A DNA stretch of 64,000 bases from Pseudomonadota bacterium (GCA_021851865.1 JAJZBU010000009.1:1-64000), one strand, 5' to 3'; positions 34,371-44,792 are shown, counted from the first letter of the stretch. The notes: generated by a model from the sequence alone, not told the origin. Translations and numbers: made by a program.

Positions 34371-35708
34371 TCAGAGCTTGAGTTTGCTTTCCAGGTGATG
34401 AATGTCGACCCCGCCCTGAGCGAAGGCGTCATCACGCAGAATGATTTCACGGTGCAGCGCGATGTTGCTGCGTATGCCTTCGATGAGCAGTTCATCCATG
34501 GCGCGGCGCATGCGGCTGAGGCAGGCGGCGCGATCATCGGCGTAGGTGATCAGCTTGCCGAGCAGCGAGTCGTAGTAAGGCGGAACGGTATAACCGGAGT
34601 AGACGTGCGAGTCCATGCGCACGCCCGGGCCTCCTGGGGCATGGAAATGCTTGATCAGGCCGGGCGAGGGCACGAAGGTGCGCGGGTCCTCGGCATTGAT
34701 GCGGCATTCCATGGCGTGGCCGCGCACGACGATATCTTCCTGCCGGCGCGACAGCCCGAGGCCTGAAGCGATGCGCAACTGTTCTTTGATGAGGTCGACG
34801 CCGGTCACCAGCTCGGTCACCGGGTGCTCGACCTGGATGCGGGTATTCATTTCGATAAAGTAGAAGCGGCCTTTTTCGAAGAGAAACTCAAAAGTTCCGG
34901 CGCCACGATAACGCATCTGCTCACAGGCGCGCACGCAAGCCTCAGCCGTGGCTTGGCGCAAGGCATCGGGGATGCCGGGCGCGGGCGCCTCTTCGACGAC
35001 TTTTTGATGGCGGCGCTGCAAGGAACAGTCGCGATCACCGAGGTGGATGGCGGCGCCTTCACCGTCGCCGACCACCTGGATCTCGATGTGGCGCGGATGC
35101 AGGAGGAACTTCTCGATGTAGACGGTGTCGTCGCCAAAGGCCGCTTTCGCCTCGGAACGGGTGACGAAGAGGGAATTGAGCAGGGCCGACTCGGTATGCA
35201 CGACGCGCATGCCGCGACCACCGCCGCCGGCGGCGGCCTTGATGATGACCGGATAGCCGATGCGCTTGGCGACAGCGAGAGCGTTGTCTTCCGTCACCGG
35301 ACCATCGGAGCCGGGCACGGTCGGCACGCCAGCGGCCTTCATGGCTTCGATGGCGGAGACTTTATTGCCCATCAAGTGGATGCTTTCAGCGCGGGGGCCG
35401 ACGAAAATAAAGCCGGATTTTTCCACGGCTTCGGCGAAATCGGCGTTTTCAGCCAGAAAGCCGTAGCCTGGATGGATGGCCTGGGCGTCGGTCACCTCGG
35501 CGGCCGAAATGATGGCCGGAATATTGAGGTAGCTGTCCTTGCTGGCGGCCGGACCGATGCAGACGGATTCGTCGGCCAGGCGCACGTGCATCAGGTCGCT
35601 GTCGGCCTTGGAGTAGACGGCGACGGTCTTGATTCCCATTTCCTTGCAGGCGCGCAGAATGCGCAGGGCGATTTCGCCTCGATTGGCGATGACCACCTTG
35701 TCTAGCAT
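34371..35708 (-). CDS. accC: Acetyl-CoA carboxylase, biotin carboxylase subunit
   Basis: 445-aa ATP-grasp enzyme that carboxylates the biotin on AccB in fatty acid synthesis. [20 protein letters not shown] opens the protein; [15 protein letters not shown] is the glycine-rich ATP loop; [16 protein letters not shown] appears as [37 protein letters not shown] holds the catalytic Arg and Glu. The ATG at 35708 has GGGGA 7 nt upstream. The order accB-accC-prmA is conserved. Confidence 0.98.
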   Translation of the reverse strand: MLDKVVIANRGEIALRILRACKEMGIKTVAVYSKADSDLMHVRLADESVCIGPAASKDSYLNIPAIISAAEVTDAQAIHPGYGFLAENADFAEAVEKSGFIFVGPRAESIHLMGNKVSAIEAMKAAGVPTVPGSDGPVTEDNALAVAKRIGYPVIIKAAAGGGGRGMRVVHTESALLNSLFVTRSEAKAAFGDDTVYIEKFLLHPRHIEIQVVGDGEGAAIHLGDRDCSLQRRHQKVVEEAPAPGIPDALRQATAEACVRACEQMRYRGAGTFEFLFEKGRFYFIEMNTRIQVEHPVTELVTGVDLIKEQLRIASGLGLSRRQEDIVVRGHAMECRINAEDPRTFVPSPGLIKHFHAPGGPGVRMDSHVYSGYTVPPYYDSLLGKLITYADDRAACLSRMRRAMDELLIEGIRSNIALHREIILRDDAFAQGGVDIHHLESKLKL

Positions 35709-35724
35709 GTTGTATCCCCGCGGC

Positions 35725-36186
35725 TCAGACGATGACGAAGAGGGGTTGGTCGAATTCGACGGCCTGACCATTCTCGACCAGGACGCTTTCGATGACGCCA
35801 CCGCGTTCGGCGGTGATCTGATTCATCATCTTCATCGCTTCGATGATGCACAGGACATCGCCGGTCTTGACGCTTTGGCCGACGTTGGCAAAAGCGGCGG
35901 CATTCGGCGATGAAGCGGCGTAAAAAGTGCCGACCATAGGTGAGCGCTGCGTGAAGCCATGACTTTCGACGGGTTGTGGCTTGCTCTCACTCGCCACGCT
36001 CGCCGGTGGCGGGGCGGGTTGTGCGCTGGGCATCGGAGCGATGGGAGCGGCGACGACATTGGCGAGGGTCGGCTGGGGACGGTGGCGCGAAATGCGCACG
36101 GACTCCTCGCCCTCCTTGATCTCGATTTCATCGATCCCGGATTCTTCCAGAAGTTCGATCAGTTTTTTGACCTTGCGTATATCCAT
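35725..36186 (-). CDS. accB: Acetyl-CoA carboxylase, biotin carboxyl carrier protein
   Basis: 153 aa. The N-terminal [20 protein letters not shown] and [10 protein letters not shown] are the AccB start; a Pro/Ala linker follows. The biotinyl domain carries [13 protein letters not shown] with the thumb region and [11 protein letters not shown], the biotinylated Lys. It lies 16 nt upstream of accC. Confidence 0.97.
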   Translation of the reverse strand: MDIRKVKKLIELLEESGIDEIEIKEGEESVRISRHRPQPTLANVVAAPIAPMPSAQPAPPPASVASESKPQPVESHGFTQRSPMVGTFYAASSPNAAAFANVGQSVKTGDVLCIIEAMKMMNQITAERGGVIESVLVENGQAVEFDQPLFVIV

Positions 36187-36221
36187 GAGCCAGGGTCACT
36201 CCTGAGGTGATGATAAAGTTT

Positions 36222-36665
36222 TTAGTCGCTGCCGATCAGACGATCAGCAGCCTGCAGAGCCAACTCGTAGCCAAGGGGGCCGAGACCGACGATGACGCCA
36301 CGCGCGATGTCCGAGAGATAGGAATGGTGTCGGAAAGTCTCGCGGGCGTGAATGTTGGAGAGGTGAACCTCAAAAAAAGGCAGAGCCGTAGCGAGCAGGG
36401 CATCGCGTAAGGCTATGCTGGTGTGGGTGTATGCGCCGGGGTTGAGGATGATGCAGGCGCACTGCTCGGCGTGGGCCTGCTGGATGCGATCGACCAGGGC
36501 ACCTTCGTGGTTGCTCTGAAAACAGATCAAGCGATGCCCCATGGCATGGGCCTGCGTCGTCAACTTCTGCTCGATTTCGGGCAGAGAGGTGGATCCATAA
36601 AGAGCAGGTTCGCGCCGTCCGAGAAAATTGAGATTGACGCCATTGATCAGTAGGAACTCAGCCAT
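36222..36665 (-). CDS. aroQ: Type II 3-dehydroquinate dehydratase
   Basis: 147-aa dodecameric enzyme of the shikimate pathway. [20 protein letters not shown], with the catalytic Tyr/Arg loop, [36 protein letters not shown] with the catalytic His, and [20 protein letters not shown] match the family end to end. It heads the aroQ-accB-accC-prmA string and is divergent from lapG. Confidence 0.97.
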   Translation of the reverse strand: MAEFLLINGVNLNFLGRREPALYGSTSLPEIEQKLTTQAHAMGHRLICFQSNHEGALVDRIQQAHAEQCACIILNPGAYTHTSIALRDALLATALPFFEVHLSNIHARETFRHHSYLSDIARGVIVGLGPLGYELALQAADRLIGSD

Positions 36666-36826
36666 GAGTAATCGTGCTTCCGCAACTCCGTGAAGGACAT
36701 GATGTCGTCAGATCAAGGCATTTCGATGACAGATGCCATCGTTCCTGCCCGTCGACACGCAGCTCATCATGCCTGTTTTATCGGCGCATGTCCACGTTAT
36801 CGCTGTGGCCGTCTATGCTGGTGGGT

Positions 36827-37507
36827 ATGAAGATAAGAGCCCTCCTGCGCACGCGCAGTCGTCTTTTTTTGTTCGTCGTGCTTTTGTGTGCCGTCCCGGT
36901 GCTCGCCGACGTCCTCGGGCTGTCGCCAGCTGTCTTTGCCATGGTGGCGCAGCGTTGGGGCGCCGCCGGGGTAGAGCGTTTGCATGCTTGGCAGGCGATG
37001 AGCGACGGCCTCCAGCATGCTCCCGTCGATCAGCAGATCGCGACGGTCAATACCTGGATCGATGAGACGGTTCCTTACATCAGCGATCTGCAGCATTGGC
37101 ATGTGGATGACTATTGGGCGACGCCGGTGGAGTTCATCGCTTCCCATGGCGGCGATTGTGAAGATTTTGCCATTGCCAAATACTTCACTCTGCGCGCCCT
37201 CGGGGTGGCGGCGGATCAGTTGCGTATCACTTATGTCGAAGTGGCCGATCTGCACCAATCGCACATGATCCTCGCCTACTATCCACACCCCGGCGAGGAG
37301 CCGCTGATTCTCGATAGTCTGGTGAAACGCATTCTGCCGGCGTCGCAGCGCCCCGATCTCATGCCCGTTTACAGTTTCAATGCCGAGGGTTTGTGGCAGG
37401 CGCGTCTGCAAGGGCGAGGCGTGCGCATCGGTCGTGCTGGTGAATTGAACAAATGGCGTGACGTTCTGCAACGCATGGCGGCTCAGCAAAGCGCGACGAT
37501 GAAGTAA
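36827..37507 (+). CDS. lapG: LapG-type periplasmic adhesin protease (transglutaminase-like)
   Basis: 226 aa. A signal peptide or anchor (RSRLFLFVVLLCAVPVLADV) precedes the bacterial transglutaminase-like cysteine protease domain. The Cys-His-Asp triad is visible in SHGGDCEDFAIAKYFTLR, LHQSHMIL and LILDSL. LapG cuts the N-terminal retention module of large biofilm adhesins when LapD is not bound to c-di-GMP. The ATG at 36827 follows GGTGGG; ATG 36815 is also possible. lapD follows 29 nt downstream. The adhesin substrate is not in the window. Confidence 0.9.
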   Translation: MKIRALLRTRSRLFLFVVLLCAVPVLADVLGLSPAVFAMVAQRWGAAGVERLHAWQAMSDGLQHAPVDQQIATVNTWIDETVPYISDLQHWHVDDYWATPVEFIASHGGDCEDFAIAKYFTLRALGVAADQLRITYVEVADLHQSHMILAYYPHPGEEPLILDSLVKRILPASQRPDLMPVYSFNAEGLWQARLQGRGVRIGRAGELNKWRDVLQRMAAQQSATMK

Positions 37508-37536
37508 GATAGCCAGATTCAAGGAGGAAGCGTCTC

Positions 37537-39522
37537 ATGAGTCTGTTTCGACAAGTGTTGCTCGTGCTATTGGCGACCTGCATCCTGGTGGCAGGTACAG
37601 GGTTCAGTGTTTCTTTGTTACAAGCGCGTTCATCCCTGCAGATGCAGTTGTCAGCAGCGGCGACGGATACGGCGCATTCGCTCGGTCTGTCGCTGGTGCC
37701 GGCCCTGCGGCGCCATGATCAGGTACTCGCCGAGACCATGATGCGAGCCATCTTCGATCGCGGCTACTACCGCCGTATCGTCCTGCTCGATCCGGCCGGA
37801 CACGTGCTGCGTCGCTATGAATCCACTTGGAACGGCGAGGATGTCCCCGCGTGGTTTCGCCATCTGCTGGTGCTGCGGACGCAATCCGCCCTTACCCAGA
37901 TCGACGCCGGCTGGGTGCAGCAAGGTAGTTTGATCGTCGAGAGCAGTGCCGGTGAGGCCTATCGTCAGATGTGGGCGATGGCGGTGCAGGAGGCGCAGAT
38001 GGATCTCCTGGTGACGCTCATTCTGATCCTGGCGGCCTACGTCGCGTTGCGCTGGATGACGCATCCGCTCAAGGCCATCGAGATGCAGGCGCAGGCCATC
38101 ATGCGGCGTGAATTCGTCGAGATCGACCGCATGCCGCACACGCGAGAGCTGCGGCAGGTGGTGCAGGCGATGAATCGCATGTCGCGGCAGGTGAGCGCCC
38201 TCGTCGACGATCTCCTGCATCAGGTCGAGTCCCTGCGGCAACAAGCCTACGTCGATACGGTGACTGGACTGGCCAATCAGCGCGCCTTCGACAATGGTTT
38301 GGCGGCGAGACTGGCCGATTCCGAATCGCGCAGCGTCGGCGCCATGATCATTTTGCAGGTGGATGAGTTCGCCCGGCTGAATGCGCGTGTCGGCAGTGAC
38401 CTGGCCGATCAGTTGCTCATGCAGATCGCCGGTCGTTTCAGTCATCTGGCGCAGGAGTATCCGGCGGCGCTGGTGGCGCGACGGCATGGGGCCGATTTTG
38501 CCGCTTTCCTGCCCGGTCTGCAGAAGGAAGAGGCGGAGTCCTGTCTCGACGCACTGTTGCGCGCCGTCGCCAGCTTGCCTTTGGTCGGTGAGTGGCAGGA
38601 TCTGGTGTATTACGCCGGCATGGCTTACGCCGACCTCGACAGCGAGCCCGGTGAATTGCTGCCGCGCGCCAGCGTCGCCTTGCGTCTGGCGCGGGAAGGT
38701 GGCGTGCGGGGCAGTCATATCCTGCAGGCGAGCTCTTTGCAATCGCATGCGCTCAGTCTGCTCGGTCATGGTCTCGACAGCTGGCGGGCGCGCCTCGATC
38801 TGCTCCTGCAGCAGGATCGGCTCTGCCTTTTTTATCAGCCCTGTGTCGATTTTTCCGGAGGATTGCTGCACAAGGAGATCCTGGTGCGCCTCGATGTCGA
38901 TGGACAGTTGCTGATGGCGGCGCACTTGTTGCCCCTGGTCGAGCGTCTCGGCTGGGAGGGGCGGCTCGATGCCATGGTGCTCGACAAGGTCTTGCGCTAT
39001 CAGCGTGACGCCGCCGCGCTGGGCCTGCCTCTCGATCGCCTGAGCGTCAATCTGTCGCCTTATTCCCTACGCTCCGCTGCGGTCCGGCAGGAACTCATGG
39101 AGCGCTTGCGTCAGGATGAGGATTTGTTGCCCATGCTTCAGATCGAAGTCGCCGAATCGGCTTTGGTGCTGGCGCCGCAAGCCGTGCGCGAGTTCGCGAC
39201 TTGGCTCGAAAACGCCGGTGCCGGGCTGGTCATCGATCGCTATGCCATGCGCCAACAAAGTCTGGCGGTGCTAGGCTCGCTGTCTTTGCGGGCGATCAAG
39301 CTCGATATGGCGCTGGTGCGCGACGTCGTCGATAGCCCGGATCATCGGTTTTTGCTCAGCACCTTGCGTCACGCGGCGCATAGTCGGGATATGTTGTTAT
39401 TGGCCGACAGTGTAGAATCGACGGAACAATGGCAAGTGCTCAAGGAGTTGAAAGTCGATGGTGGCCAGGGTTTCCTGCTCGCCCGACCGAAGGCTCTGGA
39501 AGTGTTGCCGCATGCCATTTGA
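37537..39522 (+). CDS. lapD: LapD-type c-di-GMP receptor
   Basis: 661-aa inner-membrane protein. An N-terminal helix and a periplasmic LapD/MoxY domain with the W-containing output segment (residues about 25-155) lead to a second helix (LLVTLILILAAYVALRW). A HAMP linker, a GGDEF domain and an EAL domain follow. Both enzymatic signatures are degenerate: GGDEF reads RRHGADFAAF and the EAL motif reads KEILVRL, so it should bind rather than make or hydrolyse c-di-GMP. When loaded it sequesters LapG. SD AAGGAGG precedes the ATG. The gene sits between lapG and a DUF2333 gene. Confidence 0.93.
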   Translation: MSLFRQVLLVLLATCILVAGTGFSVSLLQARSSLQMQLSAAATDTAHSLGLSLVPALRRHDQVLAETMMRAIFDRGYYRRIVLLDPAGHVLRRYESTWNGEDVPAWFRHLLVLRTQSALTQIDAGWVQQGSLIVESSAGEAYRQMWAMAVQEAQMDLLVTLILILAAYVALRWMTHPLKAIEMQAQAIMRREFVEIDRMPHTRELRQVVQAMNRMSRQVSALVDDLLHQVESLRQQAYVDTVTGLANQRAFDNGLAARLADSESRSVGAMIILQVDEFARLNARVGSDLADQLLMQIAGRFSHLAQEYPAALVARRHGADFAAFLPGLQKEEAESCLDALLRAVASLPLVGEWQDLVYYAGMAYADLDSEPGELLPRASVALRLAREGGVRGSHILQASSLQSHALSLLGHGLDSWRARLDLLLQQDRLCLFYQPCVDFSGGLLHKEILVRLDVDGQLLMAAHLLPLVERLGWEGRLDAMVLDKVLRYQRDAAALGLPLDRLSVNLSPYSLRSAAVRQELMERLRQDEDLLPMLQIEVAESALVLAPQAVREFATWLENAGAGLVIDRYAMRQQSLAVLGSLSLRAIKLDMALVRDVVDSPDHRFLLSTLRHAAHSRDMLLLADSVESTEQWQVLKELKVDGGQGFLLARPKALEVLPHAI

Positions 39523-39533
39523 AGGTGAATGTC

Positions 39534-40511
39534 GTGTCGGATGGGGATGGTCTGTACAGATGGCAGTTGCGTTGGGAGCGCTGGCGCACGCAACCGAGAG
39601 CGCGCATCGGCCTCCTGGTGGCGATGGGCTTGGGCGTGATGATGTTTCTGGCGATCATCGCCGGGATCTATGAAAGCCGGGAACCGGCGCTTTTACAGGT
39701 GGAGCCGTCGCCATCGCTGGCCCCCGGCGTCCTTCTGGTGCGGACGACGGCGCGTGTCGCGCGGTCGCTCTACGACAAGCCGGGCGGCTATCTCGCCAAT
39801 GATCTGACGCCGCCTGGGGTGTGGCTGGACGATATGCCGCACTGGGAACTCGGTGTGCTCGCTGAAGTGCGGGCCATGGTGCATGCCCTGCATGAGCAAT
39901 GGGGCTTGTCGCGCGCCGACTACGTCGAGGACGACGATCTGAGCCATGCCGATACCGATTTTGCCGTCGACCCGCAAAGCTGGTGGTTTCCTCGCCCGGA
40001 GCGGGAGTTTCAAGATGGCGTCGGGGCCTTGCACGCCTATGCCGATCGTCTCGCCCTGCGCCCGCCGCAGGCCATCTTTCTGGCGCGCGATGCCGCCTTG
40101 CGCCAGTATCTGGAGGAGGTCGACGACGACCTCGGGCGCATGTCGGCGCATTTGAACGCCGCTGTGCCGCAGGTCGGCGCTGAGGGCGATCGCATCGTCG
40201 CGCGACCGACGACGTCGTGGTGGCGTATCGACGATGTTTTCTATGAGGCGCGTGGTCGTTGCTGGGCTCTGGTGCCCTTGCTGCAAGCGCTCGACAGCGA
40301 ATACGCCACGACCTTACAGCAGCGCCACGCCGATCTCAGCATGCGCGCCGCCATCTATGAACTGGAGGCGACGCAGCAGACCCTGTGGAGTCCGATGGTG
40401 CTCAACGGCAGTGGCTTTGGTCTTTTTGCCAACCATTCGCTCACCCTGGCCAACTACATCGATCGTGCCCACCTCGATCTGAGCGACGTCGTCAGTCAAC
40501 TCGGTCCTTGA
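39534..40511 (+). CDS. DUF2333 family membrane-anchored protein
   Basis: 325 aa. One membrane helix (IGLLVAMGLGVMMFLAIIAG) near the N-terminus is followed by the DUF2333 core: GGYLANDLTPPGVWLDDMPH, WELGVLAEVRAMVHAL and FYEARGRCWALVPLLQAL are family hallmarks. The GTG at 39534 has AAGGTGA upstream and starts 12 nt after lapD, so it belongs to the lapGD operon. Function unknown. Its last 20 nt overlap the convergent DUF1820 gene. Confidence 0.8.
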   Translation: MSDGDGLYRWQLRWERWRTQPRARIGLLVAMGLGVMMFLAIIAGIYESREPALLQVEPSPSLAPGVLLVRTTARVARSLYDKPGGYLANDLTPPGVWLDDMPHWELGVLAEVRAMVHALHEQWGLSRADYVEDDDLSHADTDFAVDPQSWWFPRPEREFQDGVGALHAYADRLALRPPQAIFLARDAALRQYLEEVDDDLGRMSAHLNAAVPQVGAEGDRIVARPTTSWWRIDDVFYEARGRCWALVPLLQALDSEYATTLQQRHADLSMRAAIYELEATQQTLWSPMVLNGSGFGLFANHSLTLANYIDRAHLDLSDVVSQLGP

Positions 40512-40824
40512 CCGGCGGCTCGTTGCGTGCGGGCGATGGGAAGGGGGTGATGACCTTGTCGCTGTCTTTGAACTCGCGCAAGCGCGTCTCGCCGCGTTGT
40601 TTCACCCGGTCGATGCGCAAGATGGCGTGTTGTGGAATCAGACAGCTCTCGCTATCGCCGAATTCAGCGCGCAGTTTCTCTTCATCGAGGTTGACCAGCA
40701 GTTGCTCGGCATGGCCCAGTTGCAGTCCGGAGATTTCGATGAAGCCGAAGAGGTCGCTGCTGCGCACCTGCTCGGCATAGATCTCATAAACACGTTGATG
40801 GTTATGGAATATCACCTTGTACAT
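40492..40824 (-). CDS. DUF1820 family protein
   Basis: 110 aa. MYKVIFHNHQRVYEIYAEQV, SSDLFGFIEISGLQ, EEKLRAEF and IPQHAILRIDRVKQRG match the conserved DUF1820 family of small soluble proteobacterial proteins. The C-terminal 20 residues are an unconserved, Pro-rich extension that overlaps the DUF2333 gene. Function unknown. Confidence 0.88.
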   Translation of the reverse strand: MYKVIFHNHQRVYEIYAEQVRSSDLFGFIEISGLQLGHAEQLLVNLDEEKLRAEFGDSESCLIPQHAILRIDRVKQRGETRLREFKDSDKVITPFPSPARNEPPVKDRVD

Positions 40825-41256
40825 GGTGGGCCCCGGTCAGCCTGTAAAGAAGTTGAAGTATCGCTCACTGCCGCGATATGGGGGAGGAGATGGTCAAGAT
40901 CAAGGCCGGGTGTCGATGGAAGATCGATCAAAAGGCGTCGACGCTGTGCTCGCGAGCACCGGGCAAAATCGAGCATGGATGATTTTTTTAGACTTCAGTC
41001 GCTCTTTTCTCTTGCATTTTTCTCGCTTCTCAGACAGTCTTGGCGGCATCGTCAACGAAGGATTGTGGTTGTATAGGCCGCAAGACGGGGTGAACGATGT
41101 GGGCATTCTTTGCTTTTTCAGTGCTTTAGGGCCTGAAAGTGCGGGAGATGCTAGGTGGTGTACAGAACCGCTCCGGTGTGTGGCTACAACAATGAGCTAC
41201 TTCCGGTGATGGATCTGTACCGTGTTGCGGTGCTTAGTTGCTAGAGGAAGTTCGTC
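40825..41256 (+). other. 432-nt intergenic region upstream of the cold-shock gene
   Basis: It separates the DUF1820 gene from csp. A weak sigma-70-like pair is seen, TCGTCA (41049-41054), 17 nt, TATAGG (41072-41077), which would give a leader of about 170 nt, in keeping with the long structured leaders of cold-shock mRNAs. A T-rich patch lies at 40980-41035. No RNA gene or ORF with an SD was recognised. Confidence 0.35.
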
Positions 41257-41469
41257 ATGTCAAACCGTGAAAAAGGCACGGTCAAGTGGTTCAATGATTC
41301 CAAAGGTTTTGGATTCATCCGTCGTGAAGCCGGGGAAGATGTTTTCGTTCATTTCCGCGCCATCCGTGGCCAGGGTCACCGTTCCCTGCGCGATGGTCAG
41401 CGTGTGGAGTTCACCGTGGTCAAGGGCGATAAGGGCTTCCAGGCCGAAGACGTTCTTGCTCTCGACTGA
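41257..41469 (+). CDS. Cold shock protein (CspA family)
   Basis: 70 aa, the size of a single cold-shock domain. [18 protein letters not shown] is RNP1 and [10 protein letters not shown] is RNP2. It is an RNA chaperone that melts mRNA structure. SD AGAGGAAG precedes the ATG. The domain is closely similar to the one at the C-terminus of the next gene, which points to an internal duplication. A strong hairpin follows the stop. Confidence 0.95.
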   Translation: MSNREKGTVKWFNDSKGFGFIRREAGEDVFVHFRAIRGQGHRSLRDGQRVEFTVVKGDKGFQAEDVLALD

Positions 41470-41483
41470 GCGATCGTGCTGCG

Positions 41484-41508
41484 ACGACCGGCTTTCACAG
41501 CCGGTCGT
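41484..41508 (+). terminator. Hairpin terminator after csp
   Basis: Perfect 10-bp stem ACGACCGGCT/AGCCGGTCGT with a 5-nt loop, 14 nt after the csp stop. Only a short T-rich tail (GTCTTTC) follows, so termination may be partial. Confidence 0.55.
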
Positions 41509-41609
41509 GTCTTTCGATCTGAATCGTCAATCTCCCTTTTTATTTATTCCCCTGCGGGCGTCTTTGTCGCGACTTCAGGTTTTTCTTCTTTAGAAGACAG
41601 GTTAGTGCC

Positions 41610-42203
41610 ATGCTGAAAAAGCGCCTTGTCATTACCCTCATCTACATATTCCTCGCCCTTGACAGTCTTGGTGTCGGTAGCCTGAGTTTGTTTGCACCAG
41701 TCTGGTCGCAGCATCAGTATCTGTCCTGGGTGGTGGCGGCGAGTCCGGCGCTGGTGCGTCTTTGGGCTTGCGGCCTGCTGTTGCAGGCGCCTCTTTTGCT
41801 GTGGTGCGCGCGGCACCTGCGCCAGCGCATGCCGATTCATTGGAGTCTGACGGCTTTTGCCCTCGCTCAGATCCTCGTCGCCTGGACGACGACACCACGC
41901 GGTGGCTGGCTGCCCCTGACGCTCTTGCAGCTGTTCGTTCCGGCGCTGCTGCTGCTTCTGCTGGCGTTGCCGCCTTTGCCTTTGCGTCCGCGCGGTCCGC
42001 GTGAGCAGGGGGTGGTCAAGTGGTTCAATGCGACCAAGGGCTTTGGTTTCATCACGCGTGCCGGCGGCGAGGATGTTTTCGTCCACTACCGCAATATCCG
42101 CGGCGAGGGACATCGCACCTTGCGTGAAGGGCAGAGGGTCAGTTTTGTCGTGGTCGCCGGTGAAAAAGGGCTGCAGGCTGACGACGTTCAGGCGATCGGC
42201 TGA
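41610..42203 (+). CDS. Membrane protein with C-terminal cold-shock domain
   Basis: 197 aa. Four predicted membrane helices in the first 125 residues (for example [20 protein letters not shown] and [17 protein letters not shown]) are joined by a short RPRGPR linker to a complete cold-shock domain at the C-terminus. That domain has [29 protein letters not shown] and [13 protein letters not shown]. The domain should face the cytoplasm and could hold RNA at the membrane. A similar architecture is known in some pseudomonads, with no defined role as far as I know. It lies between csp and a DEAD-box helicase gene, 3 nt before the latter's frame. Confidence 0.88.
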   Translation: MLKKRLVITLIYIFLALDSLGVGSLSLFAPVWSQHQYLSWVVAASPALVRLWACGLLLQAPLLLWCARHLRQRMPIHWSLTAFALAQILVAWTTTPRGGWLPLTLLQLFVPALLLLLLALPPLPLRPRGPREQGVVKWFNATKGFGFITRAGGEDVFVHYRNIRGEGHRTLREGQRVSFVVVAGEKGLQADDVQAIG

Positions 42204-42227
42204 AATATGAGTATCGAGGTGGATGTG

Positions 42228-43451
42228 ATGCAGACGCGGGAAGAGGCCGTGATTCCGGCGGGCAAGACCTCCTTCGAGGAGCTGAATTTGCAGCAGCCGC
42301 TGCTGCAGGCTTTGCGGGAGCTCGAGTTTCCCTACTGTACGCCGATCCAGGCGGCGGTGTTGCGCTATTCGCTCGGTGGTCATGACGCCATCGGCAGAGC
42401 GCAGACGGGCACCGGCAAGACGGCCGCCTTCCTGCTCACCGTGCTCAACGACCTCCTGCTCAATCCCTTGCCGACCGATGTGCGCTATGCCGGTGAGCCG
42501 CGCGCCCTGATTCTGGCGCCGACGCGCGAACTGGCCCTGCAGATCGCCAAGGATGCGAAAGCCCTGGCGCAGTACACCTCGTTCAAGGTGCTCACCCTGC
42601 TTGGCGGTATGGACTATGACAAGCAGCGGCAGGCTTTGCACCAGCAGTTCATCGACATCGTCGTGGCGACGCCAGGGCGTTTGCTCGATTTTGCCGGCAA
42701 GCAGGATATTTTTCTCGATCAGGTCGAGATCCTCGTCATCGATGAGGCTGATCGCATGCTCGACATGGGTTTTATTCCGGACGTCAAGCGCATCGTTCGG
42801 CAGTTACCGGCGAAAACGCATCGTCAAACCATGCTGTTTTCCGCGACCTTCACCCAGGATGTCCTGCAGTTGGCGCGGCAGTGGACGGTGAATGCGGTGC
42901 GAGTCGAGATCGAGTCCGAGCAAGTGACGGCCGATCAGGTCGAGCAGAAAGTCTATATCCTGACCAATGATCAAAAAGTGGTGTTGCTCTACAACCTGAT
43001 CGAGCAGGAGAATCTCGATCGCGTCATCGTCTTTGCCAACCGGCGCGACCAGGTGCGCAAGTTGACCGATACCCTAAAGGCGCACCACATCAGCTGTGCC
43101 TTGCTCTCGGGCGAAGTGCCTCAGGATCGTCGCATCAAGACCCTGGAAGGCTTTCGTGAGGGCCGGATCAAGGTGCTGGTGGCCACCGACGTGGCCGGGC
43201 GAGGCATTCATATCGATGGTGTCAGTCACGTCGTCAACTTCACTTTGCCGGAGCAGCCGGAAGACTACGTGCATCGCATCGGTCGCACCGGTCGTGCCGG
43301 CGCGCACGGTGTCAGCATCAGCTTTGCCAGTGAGGATGACGCTTTTCTGCTGCCAGAGATCGAGAAGGCGATCGGCCGACGTCTCGAGTGCGAGTACCCG
43401 CCGCAGCAGCTCCTCGCTGCCATTCCGCCACGGCGCTCGCACGAGCGCTGA
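42228..43451 (+). CDS. rhlB: DEAD-box RNA helicase, RhlB-like
   Basis: 407 aa. Q motif [14 protein letters not shown] with CTPIQ, motif [13 protein letters not shown], Ia [46 protein letters not shown] and [14 protein letters not shown] are complete. The length and the plain C-terminus without a basic RNA-binding tail suit RhlB, which unwinds RNA in the degradosome. ATG 42228 has GAGGTGG 5 nt upstream; an in-frame ATG at 42207 is also possible. It probably shares a transcript with the membrane cold-shock-domain gene. Confidence 0.88.
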   Translation: MQTREEAVIPAGKTSFEELNLQQPLLQALRELEFPYCTPIQAAVLRYSLGGHDAIGRAQTGTGKTAAFLLTVLNDLLLNPLPTDVRYAGEPRALILAPTRELALQIAKDAKALAQYTSFKVLTLLGGMDYDKQRQALHQQFIDIVVATPGRLLDFAGKQDIFLDQVEILVIDEADRMLDMGFIPDVKRIVRQLPAKTHRQTMLFSATFTQDVLQLARQWTVNAVRVEIESEQVTADQVEQKVYILTNDQKVVLLYNLIEQENLDRVIVFANRRDQVRKLTDTLKAHHISCALLSGEVPQDRRIKTLEGFREGRIKVLVATDVAGRGIHIDGVSHVVNFTLPEQPEDYVHRIGRTGRAGAHGVSISFASEDDAFLLPEIEKAIGRRLECEYPPQQLLAAIPPRRSHER

Positions 43452-43554
43452 GCGTTGTTGCGCGGCAAGGCCTGCGTCGGACATGATGAATTTGATCAGA
43501 TAAGCGAAGATAAGAAACTCGCAGCGGTGGAAGAGCGGTCATCGACACGCTCGC

Positions 43555-43631
<77 letters not shown>

Positions 43632-43795
43632 TACTGTGTGCTGCGAGGCGCGCATTTTACAGTTTCAAGTCACTCTTGCCTAGACCTTTTGCTGTTGCCC
43701 TTGAACTATTTTTATATCAGCTTTTTATCGGCTCCTGATGCATGCAGGGGCGCCATAAGCTAGGATGGCTGCACTTTTTTGGGGTGATCTGTTTT

Positions 43796-44770
43796 ATGTC
43801 GTCGATCAATGAATTTGAACGTATTTTCGCCGTCGTGGCGCCTTCTTTCGCGGCGGTCGATGGGGTGATTCGGCAACGTCTCGAGGCACAACTTCCCCTG
43901 ATCAATGACGTCGTCGATTACATCGTCGGCGGTGGCGGCAAGCGCCTGCGCCCGCTGGTGTGTCTGCTGGCAGCGCGCGCCTGCGGCTACGAGGGGGAAC
44001 TGCACGTCGAGGTCGCGGCCACCGTCGAGATTCTGCATACCGCCACTTTGCTGCATGATGACGTGGTCGATGCTTCCGGCCTGCGCCGCGGTCGTGCGAC
44101 GGCGAATGCGCGCTGGGGTAATCCGGCGGCGGTCTTGATCGGCGACTACCTGATCTCGCGCGCCTTTCAGATGATCGTCGCCCTCGGGCATCGTGACGTT
44201 CTCGAGGTCATGGCCAGCAGCACCTGCATCATCTCCGAGGGCGAGGTGCTGCAACTGGTGACGCAGCGTGACCCGCATACGACGGAAGAGCGTTATATGC
44301 AGGTCATCCACGGTAAGACGGCGAAGATGTTCGAGGCCGCCGCTGAGGGCGGCTGTGTCCTCGGCGAGCATCGCTATCGTCAGGCGATGGTGCTCTATGC
44401 GCGCCATCTCGGTGCCGCTTTTCAGATCATCGATGATGTGCTCGACTACACTTCGTCGAGCGGTGAGTTGGGCAAGAATGTCGGTGATGACCTGGCCGAG
44501 GGCAAGCCGACCCTGCCGCTGATTCAGGCCATGAAAGTGGCGTCACCGCAAGACGCCGAGCTGATTCGGGAAGCGATACGGCATGGCGGCCTCGATCATC
44601 TGTCGCGCATCATCGACATCGTGCGCGCCTGTGGCGCCGTCGATTATGCCCATCAGGTGGCGGCGCGCGAGTCGCAGCTGGCGGTCGCCGCTCTGGCGAC
44701 GGTGCCGGCGTCGCCTTACCGTCAGGCGATGATCGATCTGGCGGAAATGGCCTTGCGGCGCGCTCACTGA
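43796..44770 (+). CDS. ispB: Octaprenyl diphosphate synthase (polyprenyl synthetase)
   Basis: 324-aa trans-prenyltransferase making the side chain of ubiquinone/menaquinone. GGGGKRLRPLVCLLAARAC, LLHDDVVDASGLRRGRATAN (first Asp-rich motif), VIHGKTAKMFEAA and FQIIDDVLDYTSSSGELGKN (second Asp-rich motif) are complete. ATG 43796 has GGTGA 8 nt upstream. It lies upstream of rplU on the same strand, with rplU having its own promoter. Confidence 0.95.
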   Translation: MSSINEFERIFAVVAPSFAAVDGVIRQRLEAQLPLINDVVDYIVGGGGKRLRPLVCLLAARACGYEGELHVEVAATVEILHTATLLHDDVVDASGLRRGRATANARWGNPAAVLIGDYLISRAFQMIVALGHRDVLEVMASSTCIISEGEVLQLVTQRDPHTTEERYMQVIHGKTAKMFEAAAEGGCVLGEHRYRQAMVLYARHLGAAFQIIDDVLDYTSSSGELGKNVGDDLAEGKPTLPLIQAMKVASPQDAELIREAIRHGGLDHLSRIIDIVRACGAVDYAHQVAARESQLAVAALATVPASPYRQAMIDLAEMALRRAH

Positions 44771-44792
44771 CCGGCGCCGGTGGAAATGATGC

